Notes under the pieces: generated by a model
Told to the model about the DNA's origin: nothing
What the model saw: the letters and a program-made list of their open reading frames with translations, nothing else
Database searches by the model: none
Translations under genes and position numbers: made by a program
Part shown: piece by piece, positions 52,720 through 61,535 of the stretch
Layout of the letters: each line of letters begins with the position of its first letter
How positions within the stretch are numbered: the first letter of the stretch is position 1
Assembly (NCBI GenBank): GCA_963700375.1
Contig: CAVOXF010000001.1
Coordinates: forward strand, 160,633 to 224,632
DNA: 64,000 nt
Reading direction: 5' to 3'
Origin: JAHEEL01 sp963700375
GTDB taxonomy: Bacteria; Actinomycetota; Acidimicrobiia; Spongiisociales; UBA5794

Positions 52720-52736
52720 TTGCGAAGGATTCGCAA
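52720..52736. promoter_or_regulatory. Nur-type operator between cbiM and the Fur-family gene
   Basis: TTGCGA-AGGAT-TCGCAA is a perfect 17-bp palindrome with the 6-5-6 layout of the known Streptomyces Nur box (tTGCaa-N5-ttGCAA). It is 18 nt upstream of cbiM and 46 nt upstream of the regulator. Confidence 0.75.
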
Positions 52737-52782
52737 TTGGGTATCGCTCGCACTTGCGACGACTTAGCCGTACGCTGGACGC

Positions 52783-53271
52783 ATGTCCGTCGCCGCCGAT
52801 GTCCGTCACGTCCTCTGGGAACACGGCTATCGCCTTACCAGCCCGCGTTGGCTGGTCTGGTCCGCACTGCGCTCTGCTGAAGGACACCTCACGGCCGAGG
52901 AGGTCACCGAACGGGTGAACGATGCCGACCCCACGGTCAATCGTTCCTCTGTCTACCGTTCCCTCACCCTCTTCGAGGAACTCGACCTGGTGCGTCGCTC
53001 CCATCTCGGCATCGACGAGTCGGCGCGATGGGAGATCGCTCATCCCGACGACGAGTTCCACCTCGTCTGCCGTTCCTGCGGGTCCGTCGGGCACCACGCC
53101 GGGGAGTTGGTGGGTCGGATCCGGTCACATCTGGGCGAACGCCACGACTTCGTCGCCGAGGGTATCGACCTCGTCATCACCGGGGAGTGCGCCGACTGCG
53201 CGAGAGTGCATGGCTCCGATGCGACGCAATCCGCCCGCACGGCGGACCGGGAAGTCATCACGAGCGACTGA
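52783..53271 (+). CDS. Fur-family regulator, probably nickel-responsive (Nur-like)
   Basis: A 162-residue metalloregulator. A winged helix (YRLTSPRWLVWSALRSAEGHLTAEEV, VNRSSVYRSLTLFEELDLVRR) precedes the dimer/metal domain with EFHLVCRSCGSVGHHAG and the structural zinc Cys pairs CRSC and CADC. The nearby palindrome fits the Nur box and the divergent operon is a nickel/cobalt importer, so it is most likely a nickel sensor rather than Fur or Zur (inference). Adjacent Zn or Co sensing cannot be excluded. Confidence 0.85.
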   Translation: MSVAADVRHVLWEHGYRLTSPRWLVWSALRSAEGHLTAEEVTERVNDADPTVNRSSVYRSLTLFEELDLVRRSHLGIDESARWEIAHPDDEFHLVCRSCGSVGHHAGELVGRIRSHLGERHDFVAEGIDLVITGECADCARVHGSDATQSARTADREVITSD

Positions 53272-53394
53272 CCTCTCAGGTGGCATCGCTGTTCGACTCT
53301 CCGTGCGGCACGCCATCGGCGCCCTCGCTGTACACTGCCGAGCAAGTCATACTGGCAATCGACACGAGTGGAGCGCCGACGCGTGGAGGATCGG

Positions 53395-54387
53395 ATGAGT
53401 GAACGGGTAGCCGTGCTGCTGACCGGATATGGCGAGGTCGAGGACTACGACGAGTTCACCGAGTACAACGAACGGTCGTTCCGGTTGCTGGTCTCGAAGT
53501 CGATCAAGTTCCCCGACTTCGCCGTCCCCTTTCTGTCGCGTCGCCTCGAGCGTCAGCAACGCAAGGAGTGGCACGCCGCAAACCACTACCACTCGCCCCA
53601 CAACGACATCTTCGAGCGTCAACGCGCCGGCATCGAATCCAACCTCAGGGGCCGATACGGCGACAGCGTCTCGGTCTACAAGACGTTCAATTTCGTGGAG
53701 CCATACCTCCCCGAGCAGGTCCTGACCCAGATCGGGCAGGACGGCTTCGACAAGGTGGTCGTGTATCCGTGGCTCGTGGTCGACTCCGTGTTCACGGGCG
53801 GTCTCGTGCTCGAGCAGATCAACAAGGCCCTCTCTGCGAACGGGGAATGGCTCCGCGACATGCGCTACCTCCCGTCATTCTGGGAGCGTGACAATTTCCA
53901 GCAACGGATGACCGACCAGATCATCGACGGTATTGCGCCCCTCCTCGACCAGTACGCGCCGAGCCAGATCGGCATCGCCCTGTGCCTGCATGGCTGCCCG
54001 CTCGAGTCGAAGGGTCAGGAGACGGGGGTCAGGGAGAGCACGGCGCTCTATTACGCGATGCAGGAACGGCTCATCAAGCGGTTCCCGCTGATGACACCGG
54101 CGTGGATGAACCATCCCGTTCCCGGCAAGTGGACCACACCCGACGTCGATCAGGCAGCAAAGAACCTCATCACGCTCGGAGCGCAGGCGATCGTATTCGC
54201 TCCCATCGGCTTCGTCACCGAGAACCACGAGACCCAGCTCGATATCGGGTACACGATCGACAAGGTCAAGGATCAGGTGGATTGTCTGCATCTGCCCGTG
54301 CTCAACGACGATCCCGAACTGCTGCGGATAGGGGCCGAGTGGATCAGCCCCCTCATCGACGACCTCGGCGCTGTTCCCATCTCGTGA
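53395..54387 (+). CDS. Ferrochelatase-like (HemH/CbiK-type) chelatase
   Basis: A 330-residue class II chelatase fold. The catalytic His motif is CLHGCPLESKGQ, corresponding to SxHGxP, and the C-terminal acidic motif is PIGFVTENHETQLDIGY, corresponding to the ferrochelatase GFxxDxxET loop. N-terminal VLLTGYGE replaces the usual LLxNLGxP. GGAGG stands 6 nt before ATG 53395. No other haem genes are close; its neighbours are the nickel/cobalt regulator and transporter, so insertion of another metal is possible (inference). Confidence 0.8.
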   Translation: MSERVAVLLTGYGEVEDYDEFTEYNERSFRLLVSKSIKFPDFAVPFLSRRLERQQRKEWHAANHYHSPHNDIFERQRAGIESNLRGRYGDSVSVYKTFNFVEPYLPEQVLTQIGQDGFDKVVVYPWLVVDSVFTGGLVLEQINKALSANGEWLRDMRYLPSFWERDNFQQRMTDQIIDGIAPLLDQYAPSQIGIALCLHGCPLESKGQETGVRESTALYYAMQERLIKRFPLMTPAWMNHPVPGKWTTPDVDQAAKNLITLGAQAIVFAPIGFVTENHETQLDIGYTIDKVKDQVDCLHLPVLNDDPELLRIGAEWISPLIDDLGAVPIS

Positions 54388-54664
54388 GTCGGTTCGGCCG
54401 AGCAGTGGTCTGCTGCTCGGAATCCGAGCCGTTGGGGAAGAAGGTCGCGGAGTTGGAATCCTGTCCCCCGTATTCCAGACGCGAGGAAACCCTCTGGAAT
54501 GCCCAAGACGGTTCCGCTGGAAAGCGACGCGAGCACCTTCGCAGGCTGTACGCGCACGAGGCCATCCCCCGGCGACATCCTGGGCCGCCTGACTCCTCTT
54601 CGCGGCTCGGCAGATTGGCCGCGTGGGCGGGGGTGTATAGGAGGGCTTCGCCCGCTCATGGCCG
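54388..54664. other. Intergenic with tRNA-like fragment and hairpin
   Basis: No supported gene. At 54441-54471 the plus strand reads AAGGTCGCGGAGTTGGAAT then CCTGTCCCCCG, resembling a tRNA variable/T-arm and acceptor 3' side, with no matching 5' acceptor strand. It is followed by a hairpin, ATTCCAGA (54472-54479) with TCTGGAAT (54493-54500), whose loop contains GAGGAAACCC. Confidence 0.35.
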
Positions 54665-55768
54665 TCAGTCGACGCCTGAAGGGATTCGTGATTGGCGGGA
54701 CTCGATCGTCGTTTCGGCGCTTGCACCGGCGAAGCGGCCGCCGAAGTACTTGCGGAATCCCCAGGCAGACAGCTCGTCCCCGAACAGGCGGTACTGGAGC
54801 GTTGAGGGATAGAGCTGCAGCAGGTACACCGGTTCCCGCCCGGTCTTCTTCGTGTAACGGTTCTTCGTGTCGTTCCAGATTCCACCGTATCCGACCGCTT
54901 CGAGCCCGTGTTTTGCAGCGTACGCAACCGACTCGGCGACGATCGCCTCGTAAGCGTGATGGGTGGCTCGAGATCGATCGAACCCACCCTCCGAGAGCTC
55001 AAGACGATCCCGGTGTCGCACGAATGACTGCAGACCGGTGAATCGCCCATCACCGGCGATCGTGTAGATGTGGACCGCATCCTCACAGTTCATGAAGAAG
55101 GATGTGCAGGTTCGTCGGGCGTACTCACTGAATTGCCAGCGTCCGACGCCACCGTGGTGGCGATACGTGGCGCGGACGAGCTCAGCGAACCGTCGGGCGA
55201 GCGTGCGGTCGACCGGTCCATCTCGAACGTGGACGGTGCCTCCCGATCGGGCGTGATCGCGCAGGTTCCTTCGGAGTCGCTTGTGAAGGGCGAGGAAGTC
55301 GTCGCCGCTGGCGAAGGAGCGGCAGTCGATCTCACCGATCTGGTAGTCCGTTCGGAGGAGTCTGTGTAAGACCGTGGGCAGGGCGGCGCGGACGTCTTCG
55401 TCGATACGCCCGAAGTACATCGCGTAATACATCGACCGGCGGGCGATCGCACGTAACAGGGCACCCGCGACCACCGGCCGATCTACGCCTGCTGCGTAGT
55501 AGATCGAGGTGTCCCAGCCGACGTGATTGCCTTCACCGAGCATCTGTTTGATCGACACGAAGGGGGGCAGGCTCATCAGGCTCGTGACACCGACGAGACC
55601 GCCATCGATGTTGTGGGCACGGAGGAGTTGGAAGAACCGTCCCGCAGGGGGCAGCACGTCGAGCATGCTCGGGCTGATACCGCGCCGTTCGAGGTCCGGC
55701 AGGAGCAGTGCCCGCTCACGATCGTGGAGCGGGCGTCGTGAGACGTGCACGTCGATCTCTCGTGTCAC
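54665..55768 (-). CDS. GNAT/FemAB-like acyltransferase
   Basis: A 367-residue protein with a two-lobed GNAT fold. The C-terminal lobe shows CTSFFMNCEDAVHIYTIAGDGRFTGLQSFV, SEGGFDRSRATHHAYEAIVAESVAYAAKHGLEAVGYGGIWNDTKNRY (outline), like the BioF2-type acyltransferase domain. Such proteins transfer acyl or aminoacyl groups in cell-envelope or secondary metabolism. The substrate is unknown. It follows the lipoprotein gene on the same strand. Confidence 0.75.
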   Translation of the reverse strand: MTREIDVHVSRRPLHDRERALLLPDLERRGISPSMLDVLPPAGRFFQLLRAHNIDGGLVGVTSLMSLPPFVSIKQMLGEGNHVGWDTSIYYAAGVDRPVVAGALLRAIARRSMYYAMYFGRIDEDVRAALPTVLHRLLRTDYQIGEIDCRSFASGDDFLALHKRLRRNLRDHARSGGTVHVRDGPVDRTLARRFAELVRATYRHHGGVGRWQFSEYARRTCTSFFMNCEDAVHIYTIAGDGRFTGLQSFVRHRDRLELSEGGFDRSRATHHAYEAIVAESVAYAAKHGLEAVGYGGIWNDTKNRYTKKTGREPVYLLQLYPSTLQYRLFGDELSAWGFRKYFGGRFAGASAETTIESRQSRIPSGVD

Positions 55769-55897
55769 GATGAACAGCTGACGAAACGGGTACTCGGCAT
55801 CAGGGTCGAACCTAGCCGACGGAGAAGGAGTGGGCGCAGCGGCTCGTCCGGCGGGTTCCCAATTCCCGGCGAGGGAGGACCCGTACCGTGATCAGCC

Positions 55898-56449
55898 TCA
55901 GAAACCCGGGCCGACGCCGATGAAGACGGCCTGGCACTCCTCGACCACAGCTGCGACCTCGGGATCCTCGATGTCGAGAGACTCGAAGGGGTTCTGCAGC
56001 TCCCCGCCCGAGAACACGTCGGAGAGATCCGGGTCGTCGAAGTCGACGCCGTTGTCACGCATACACTGTGCGAACGCCACCATCGCATCCTGCATTTCGG
56101 TGATGTCGAAGTCTGAACCACCGGGAGCGAATGCCGCACCTTCGAGCTCCCCGATGCAGGCGTTCACTGCGGTCTCGGCTGTGTCGTTGTCGACATCACC
56201 AAACGGGGTGGAGCCGCCGCCGGTTCCGAAACTCACGGAGCCGTCGGCACTGAGTCTTGGATCCGGGAAGGTCTCCACACCGTTCTCCCGCATGCATGCG
56301 GCGAATGCGAGAAGCGCCTCTTCGTCGTCGACCGAATCGGAGGCATCGGAGACGGTCTGCTCGAGCGGCGAGGCCGCGTTTTCGAGCGTCGCAACCTCAT
56401 CCTCGTCGGATCCACCGCACGCTGCGGCGACCAGTGCGAGGCCGATCAC
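55898..56449 (-). CDS. Small lipoprotein with internally repeated Cys-Met-Arg motif
   Basis: A 183-residue exported protein. The N-terminus MIGLALVAAACGG has a lipobox (VAAAC, Cys11), but the signal lacks the usual positive start, and a stop lies just before the GTG, so the true N-terminus may be lost to an indel. The mature part contains two copies of AFAxCMRxNGVxxxxDPxLS (about residues 48-70 and 123-145), a motif common in actinobacterial lipoproteins of unknown role. It is acidic and Asp/Glu-rich. Confidence 0.7.
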   Translation of the reverse strand: MIGLALVAAACGGSDEDEVATLENAASPLEQTVSDASDSVDDEEALLAFAACMRENGVETFPDPRLSADGSVSFGTGGGSTPFGDVDNDTAETAVNACIGELEGAAFAPGGSDFDITEMQDAMVAFAQCMRDNGVDFDDPDLSDVFSGGELQNPFESLDIEDPEVAAVVEECQAVFIGVGPGF

Positions 56450-56653
56450 GAGTCATCAGGAGTCGTCTCATTGCTGAAGCACCTTCTCGACAGATTGTAC
56501 CTGTGGATGCTCGGAGCGGCCGCCTCGGATCCCGACCTCGCCGGCTGTGCGCGGAAAACCTGGTCGCTGCGCAGGGAGGTCGGTCCTAGTCTGTGCATCG
56601 TGGTGGTATTCACGCGGGAGCAGCAGACGGGTGGCAGCGGTCTCATCTCACTC

Positions 56654-58939
56654 ATGGATGAGAGGCTGGTCGAGGTCACGTCGGCGCCACTCGATGGGCG
56701 TCTCGGGGGTAAGTCGTTCGGGCTGCGATGGCTCGCAGACCATGGATATCGCATCCCAGCGACATGGATCCTTGTCGATCCGCCGCGTGACGGAGCCGAA
56801 ACGGCAGGGCTGCTACGTTCGATCATCCTTCCGGAACGCTCATACGCCATCCGGTCCTCGGCGAACGTCGAGGACGGCGGTCGAGCGTCGTACGCCGGTC
56901 AGTTCACCTCGGTCCTCGGGGTGCGGAGCCTCGATTCGGTGTGTGCTGCCGTAGCCGACGTTGTGGCATCTGCGGACAGCGAGGGCGTGACGTCCTACCG
57001 CGAACACCAGCACGACGCCCGGACGGTGACGATGTCGGTGATCATCCAGGAGATGGTCGAACCCGTCGTCTCAGGCGTGGCGTTCTCGAAGAATCCGATA
57101 ACCGGTTTGAACGAGACCGTGATCGAGGCGGTCGAGGGGAACGGTGAGCGCTTCCAGACCGAGGGGGTGACACCCGCACGGTGGGTCTACCGCTGGGGCG
57201 ACATCGTCGAGCGCCCCGACGCGGCAATCCTCGACGACGGCCGAATCATGAGCATCGTCGGACAGGTCGCCGACATCGCTGAGGCGATGTCCGTTCCCGT
57301 AGATACCGAGTGGGTCTACGACGGCACCGACGTGTGGTGGGTCCAGGTGCGGGGCATCGGCGGTCTCGACGAGGTGACCGTCTACTCGCGCCGGATCGCC
57401 AAAGAGGTACTTCCCGGCCTCATCAAGCCACTCGTATGGTCGATCAACGTTCCGATGGTCAACAAGGCGTGGCTGGATCTTCTGGAAGCAGCAGTCGGGG
57501 AACTCGGCCTCGAGCCCGAAGAGCTGGCGCACCCGTTCGGATATCGGGCGTACTTCAACATGACCGCGATCGGAGGTGTCTTCGAAGCCCTCGGCATGCC
57601 CCGCGAATCGCTCGAGCTGCTGCTCGGCCTTCCGTCGGGATCGAAACAGCCGTCGTTCAAGCCAGGGCCGGGAACGATTCGGAAGCTGCCACGCATGGCC
57701 GTTCTGGGAGGACGGATCGCGAGGTACGGTCGCACCGTAGACCGCGAACTGCCGATCCTCGATTCGCTCTACCGGTATTTCGCCGACAAGGACCTCGAGA
57801 CGCTTCCCACCGACCAGCTGATCGAGGACATCGAGCTGCTACGACACGTCGGGGTGGATGCCGCCCGAATGAATGTCATCACCCCTCTCCTCGCCAATGC
57901 CTACGCGTCGATGTTCCGATCGCAGCTGGGTGCTCATGGCATCGACGGTTCCGAGGTCGCCGTCGGCGTAGATGGTGGTGCGGCATTCGACCCGAATCCG
58001 TATCTCGACGAGCTTGGCATGCGCCTCGCCGAGGTCGACAGCCCCATCGGCGAGACCGGAGAGGTTCGCTATGTCGACCTCAGTCCGGCGCAACGGGACG
58101 AGGTCGATCGATTCCTCAACCGGTTCGGTCACTTCAGCGATTCCGGCAACGACTTCTCCGTCCCAACGTGGAAGGACACCCCCGACACGGTGGTGCGCAT
58201 GGCCCTGCGCCGCGACGGTCAGACGGCTCGAGCAGATCGCGTGACGTTGGAGGACGTCGAGTCCCGGATACCGCAGTGGAAGCGCCCGCTGGTCCATCGG
58301 CTCGGACGCAGCGCCGCCTCATTCGGGGACCGGCGCGACGCCGTGTCCTCGACATACACCTTCGGATATGGGCTGTTCCGCGACTACTTCCTCGAGCTCG
58401 GCAAACGCCTCGCAGAAGCCGGCGCGCTCAGCGACGGCGACGACATCATGTACCTGACCGTCGATGAGGTGTACGCAACTCTGGATGACGGTCAAGACCG
58501 ATCCGACGTGGTGCGGAAGCGGCGTTCCGAGATGGAGGACGCTGTCGAGTACGACATGCCGGATCTCATCTACGGCGACGACTTCGTACCGAGCCGCGGC
58601 GTTGCTCCTGACCGGGGCGTGTGGACGGGTACGCCCACGGCACGAGGGCACCACCGCGGTGCTGCCAGGATCGTGCGTGGCATCGACCACCTCGACAAGG
58701 TCTCGTCGGGCGACGTGCTCGTTATCCCGTTCAGCGACGTCGGGTGGACACCGCTGTTCGCTCAGGCAGGTGCCGTCGTCGCCGAATCGGGAGGCATGCT
58801 GTCCCACAGCTCGATCGTTGCCCGCGAGTACGGCCTCCCTTGCGTCGTGTCGGTGGAAGGCGCCATGCGAATCCCTGACGGCGCAACGATCACCGTCGAC
58901 GGCTATCGCGGGACGATCACCCTGGAGGACGAGGCGTGA
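56654..58939 (+). CDS. PEP-synthase/rifampin-phosphotransferase-like dikinase
   Basis: A 761-residue enzyme. An ATP-grasp PPDK-N domain spans about 1-285: LGGKSFGLRWLADHGYRIPATWIL, YAIRSSANVEDGGRASYAGQFTSVLG, QEMVEPVVSGVAFSKNPITG. A long central region (about 290-640) is helical. A C-terminal PEP-utilising swivelling domain has the phospho-His near residue 718 in ESGGMLSHSSIVAREYGLPCVV. This ordering matches rifampin phosphotransferase and PEP-synthase relatives. The start ATG 56654 precedes conserved sequence, though no ribosome site is strong. It overlaps the PlsY-like gene by GTGA, so the two are coupled; the acceptor of the phosphate is unknown. Confidence 0.82.
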   Translation: MDERLVEVTSAPLDGRLGGKSFGLRWLADHGYRIPATWILVDPPRDGAETAGLLRSIILPERSYAIRSSANVEDGGRASYAGQFTSVLGVRSLDSVCAAVADVVASADSEGVTSYREHQHDARTVTMSVIIQEMVEPVVSGVAFSKNPITGLNETVIEAVEGNGERFQTEGVTPARWVYRWGDIVERPDAAILDDGRIMSIVGQVADIAEAMSVPVDTEWVYDGTDVWWVQVRGIGGLDEVTVYSRRIAKEVLPGLIKPLVWSINVPMVNKAWLDLLEAAVGELGLEPEELAHPFGYRAYFNMTAIGGVFEALGMPRESLELLLGLPSGSKQPSFKPGPGTIRKLPRMAVLGGRIARYGRTVDRELPILDSLYRYFADKDLETLPTDQLIEDIELLRHVGVDAARMNVITPLLANAYASMFRSQLGAHGIDGSEVAVGVDGGAAFDPNPYLDELGMRLAEVDSPIGETGEVRYVDLSPAQRDEVDRFLNRFGHFSDSGNDFSVPTWKDTPDTVVRMALRRDGQTARADRVTLEDVESRIPQWKRPLVHRLGRSAASFGDRRDAVSSTYTFGYGLFRDYFLELGKRLAEAGALSDGDDIMYLTVDEVYATLDDGQDRSDVVRKRRSEMEDAVEYDMPDLIYGDDFVPSRGVAPDRGVWTGTPTARGHHRGAARIVRGIDHLDKVSSGDVLVIPFSDVGWTPLFAQAGAVVAESGGMLSHSSIVAREYGLPCVVSVEGAMRIPDGATITVDGYRGTITLEDEA

Positions 58940-59652
58940 AGGCATTGAAGCTGTTTGGTTTCGGCGTGATCGGCTATCTCTGCGGTTCCGTCTCGTTCGG
59001 GCGTGTCGTTGGCAAATTGGTTGCGCCGGAGCTCGACATGGCAGACACGACCCTCGCCATGCCGGGAGGGGCGGAGCTCGACTATCGGGGTGTGAGCGCC
59101 ACGAGCGTCGCCGTCAAGACGAGCCCTGTGTGGGGAGTCGTGACCGGGGTGCTCGATACCGGGAAGGCGTACGTGCCCACGCTGCTGACGATGCGGCGGT
59201 GGCCGGACGAACCGTTCCACGCGGCAGTGGCGGTCGGCGCAGTCGTGGGCCACAACTACCCGCTTTACCACGGGTTCAATGGCGGGAGGGGACAGACCCC
59301 CTTCTACGGCGGCATGCTCGCCATGGATCCGATCGGCGTACCGGTCACCAACACCGCTGGCGTGGCACTCGGGATCGGCGTATTCCGCGAGATGCTCGCT
59401 TCCTATACCCTCGGTATGTGGCTCGCCATCCCGTGGTTCATCTGGCGGCGCCGCGTGCCGGAGACGGTCTTCGCCGTGGCGGGCAACCTGCTGTTCAGCA
59501 TCCGCGTGGTCCCCGAGATCAAGGACTACATCGAGTTGCGTCGGTCCGGGCAGATGGTGTCCGTTGGGACCTGGCGTGACTTCTTCTCGTCATACCCGGC
59601 GCTCGATCCGTATCGCGATCAAGTCCCCGAGTCGCCGGACACAGCTGAGTAG
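58936..59652 (+). CDS. PlsY-like glycerol-3-phosphate acyltransferase homologue
   Basis: A 238-residue membrane protein with about five helices. It has the PlsY landmarks: GYLCGSVSFGRVVGKLVAPELD at the start, YRGVSATSVAVK in place of GxxGATNVxR, and GHNYPLYHGFNGGRG for GHxxPxxxxFxGGKG. True PlsY makes lysophosphatidate from acyl-phosphate. The changed second motif and added C-terminal 60 residues suggest a divergent subfamily. GTG start in the stop of the dikinase-like gene. Confidence 0.8.
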   Translation: MKALKLFGFGVIGYLCGSVSFGRVVGKLVAPELDMADTTLAMPGGAELDYRGVSATSVAVKTSPVWGVVTGVLDTGKAYVPTLLTMRRWPDEPFHAAVAVGAVVGHNYPLYHGFNGGRGQTPFYGGMLAMDPIGVPVTNTAGVALGIGVFREMLASYTLGMWLAIPWFIWRRRVPETVFAVAGNLLFSIRVVPEIKDYIELRRSGQMVSVGTWRDFFSSYPALDPYRDQVPESPDTAE

Positions 59653-59826
59653 GGCGCCGAGTTGCAGCACGGAGCCAGCGATTCGGCCGCCCACATATCT
59701 GCCAACTCGTTGGTACGTTGAACAGCCCCCCACCCAACCAGCAACAAGCTCGGCCGGATTGGCCCCGCCCATGTATGAGCGTGTCCGAATACCGGGCCGC
59801 AACCTGAACGAAGCGACGTGGCGAGG

Positions 59827-60510
59827 TCAGAGCAGTGTTGTTGATCCGGCGTGCACCTTGATCCCCGGTCGGAGGTCCGGGAAGTCCTCGGGACTGAGCC
59901 CAGGTACGAAGAGATCGACCTGGCTCCCTCGACGGATCATTCCAATCTTGTCTCCCGCGGCGACTGAGTCGCCAACCCCGACCGAGCAGTCGATCTTGTT
60001 GACCTGCTGATCAGCGATCTGCACAACGAATGCCGTCAGCTCGTCGCCGTCGATCCGGATCACGTTGCGTTCGTTCGCGTAGATGTGCGGAGACTTCTCA
60101 TGGAGCGGCTCGGCGCCAACGAGGTTCCGAAGGAACATGCTGCCCATCACGTGATTGAATGCCGCCGGGTGATACGTCACTTCACCTACGACACCGGCGA
60201 TGGGGCTGCGCTGGTAATGCACGTCGAACGGTGACATGAAGATCCCGATGAGCGTGCCGGCGGGAGGTCTGTCTTCACCTTTGACGATCTCATCGAGCGG
60301 GATTTCGCGTCTGTTCTTGACTGCGATGGGTACGGTTCCGCCCTCCACGCGGGCCACATAGACGATGCGACCGTCGGCGGGTGAGACGACTCGCGCCTGT
60401 GGGTCCACGTCGCGATCCGGGTCGCGTGGGAAGTACCACCGCTCATAGGCGCGCATCGCTATCGCGAGGAGCCCGATGACAATGGTGAGGCCGACGAGAG
60501 CCCGTCTCAT
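59827..60510 (-). CDS. psd: Phosphatidylserine/archaetidylserine decarboxylase
   Basis: A 227-residue pyruvoyl enzyme of the short, archaetidylserine-type class. One N-terminal helix, then VVSPADGRIVYVA, the conserved FMSPFDVHYQRSPIAGVV, FLRNLVGAEP and the self-cleavage Gly-Ser in MIRRGSQVDLFVP. It makes phosphatidylethanolamine and lies convergent with the PlsY-like gene, so phospholipid metabolism may be a theme (inference). Confidence 0.9.
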   Translation of the reverse strand: MRRALVGLTIVIGLLAIAMRAYERWYFPRDPDRDVDPQARVVSPADGRIVYVARVEGGTVPIAVKNRREIPLDEIVKGEDRPPAGTLIGIFMSPFDVHYQRSPIAGVVGEVTYHPAAFNHVMGSMFLRNLVGAEPLHEKSPHIYANERNVIRIDGDELTAFVVQIADQQVNKIDCSVGVGDSVAAGDKIGMIRRGSQVDLFVPGLSPEDFPDLRPGIKVHAGSTTLL

Positions 60511-60755
60511 GGCATCTGAGCCTAGAGAAGACCGCGGCTATCCAAGATCGAATAAGGGTCATCACGGCCAAGACTGCCAGCTGAGGAACAGGAAGTGCTC
60601 CCGAGCCCATACGCACATCTAGACGGCCTGACCTCGCAGAACGACTATCGCATCCGTGGGTCCGGAGTGCGTCGCTCTCGGACTTCGCGGATGGCCGAGT
60701 TCGACCCGGACCCGTGAGACAAACCAGCCGTGCTGTTGTGCCGCTTGACCTGGAA
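60511..60755. other. Intergenic, no gene seen
   Basis: The space between psd and the IS110 remnant has no supported gene. Sequence character is not coding-like on either strand. Confidence 0.4.
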
Positions 60756-61058
60756 TCACCCGCTCGTCGATGGGAACAAGCGAGCCGCATGGGCCGCGCT
60801 CGTATTGTCGGTCGACCTCAACGAGGGAAGGCGGTGCCCCTCGGGGCACTTCCTGTTCGGCTGGTCGGTGACAAGGTGGCGGTAGACGACATCGGGGAGG
60901 CGTCGCTCCAACGACCGGATCGCTTCCTCGCTCGTCGTGCCCTCACCAGCTTGCGTTCGTAGAAGATGCGCCCTCGGGATGCTGGGATAGCGCAGTTGGG
61001 TGATGGCGATGCGGTGGATAGCGTGGTTGAACATCCTGCAGCCAAACCCGTTGCCCAA
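60756..61058 (-). mobile_element. IS110-family transposase C-terminal remnant
   Basis: The frame GNGFGCRMFNHAIHRIAITQLRYPSIPRAHLLRTQAGEGTTSEEAIRSLERRLPDVVYRHLVTD (outline) matches the C-terminal end of IS110 transposases (GNRxLNxALHxIAxxQxR, AxxYxxRKxAEGKTxxEAxRxLKRRLxxxVYRxL). No DEDD catalytic half, full element end or target duplication is visible, so it is a fragment. Confidence 0.6.
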
Positions 61059-61094
61059 TCACCACCTGCGATGGAGAGGCATGTCTGGACGAGC

Positions 61095-61535
61095 TCACGG
61101 CCCGGTCTCGTCAATGGTTCGCGACATCGCATGCAGGCTCGCGACGAGCTCCTCCAGCCGCTGGCGGCCAAAGTGTTCAACGATGCGGTCGGCGAAGGCT
61201 GCCTGTTGGGGGGCGATCCGCTGGACCGCCGTGCGTCCCGCCTTCGTCGGCGTCAGGAGCGGCGCCCGTTTGTGGGCGGGGTTCGGGAGCGTCTCGAGAA
61301 GCCCGTCGTCTCGGAGGCGGTTTGCGACCCGCTGCACCGCCTGGCGGGTGATGCCCATCTCTCGTGCCACACCGGACGCTGTCAGGGGTTCATGGAGCAC
61401 TGCGCCCAGCACTTGCCACCAGGCGACAGTGAGCCCTACCGGTCGGGCAAGCCGCTCGCCCGACGCCAGCATCTGCCCGTTCAGCTTGAAGATGCCAAGC
61501 GTGAAGTCGCCGGCGAGGCGCGCATCGGCTTTCAC
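61095..61535 (-). CDS. MarR-family transcriptional regulator
   Basis: A 146-residue winged-helix repressor. The HTH is LTASGVAREMGITRQAVQRVANRLRDDGLL followed by the wing HKRAPLLTPTKAGR, then a dimerisation helix. GTG 61535 overlaps the stop of the PfpI-like gene by GTGA. It probably binds the palindrome at 62168-62206 and controls the operon. Confidence 0.9.
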   Translation of the reverse strand: MKADARLAGDFTLGIFKLNGQMLASGERLARPVGLTVAWWQVLGAVLHEPLTASGVAREMGITRQAVQRVANRLRDDGLLETLPNPAHKRAPLLTPTKAGRTAVQRIAPQQAAFADRIVEHFGRQRLEELVASLHAMSRTIDETGP

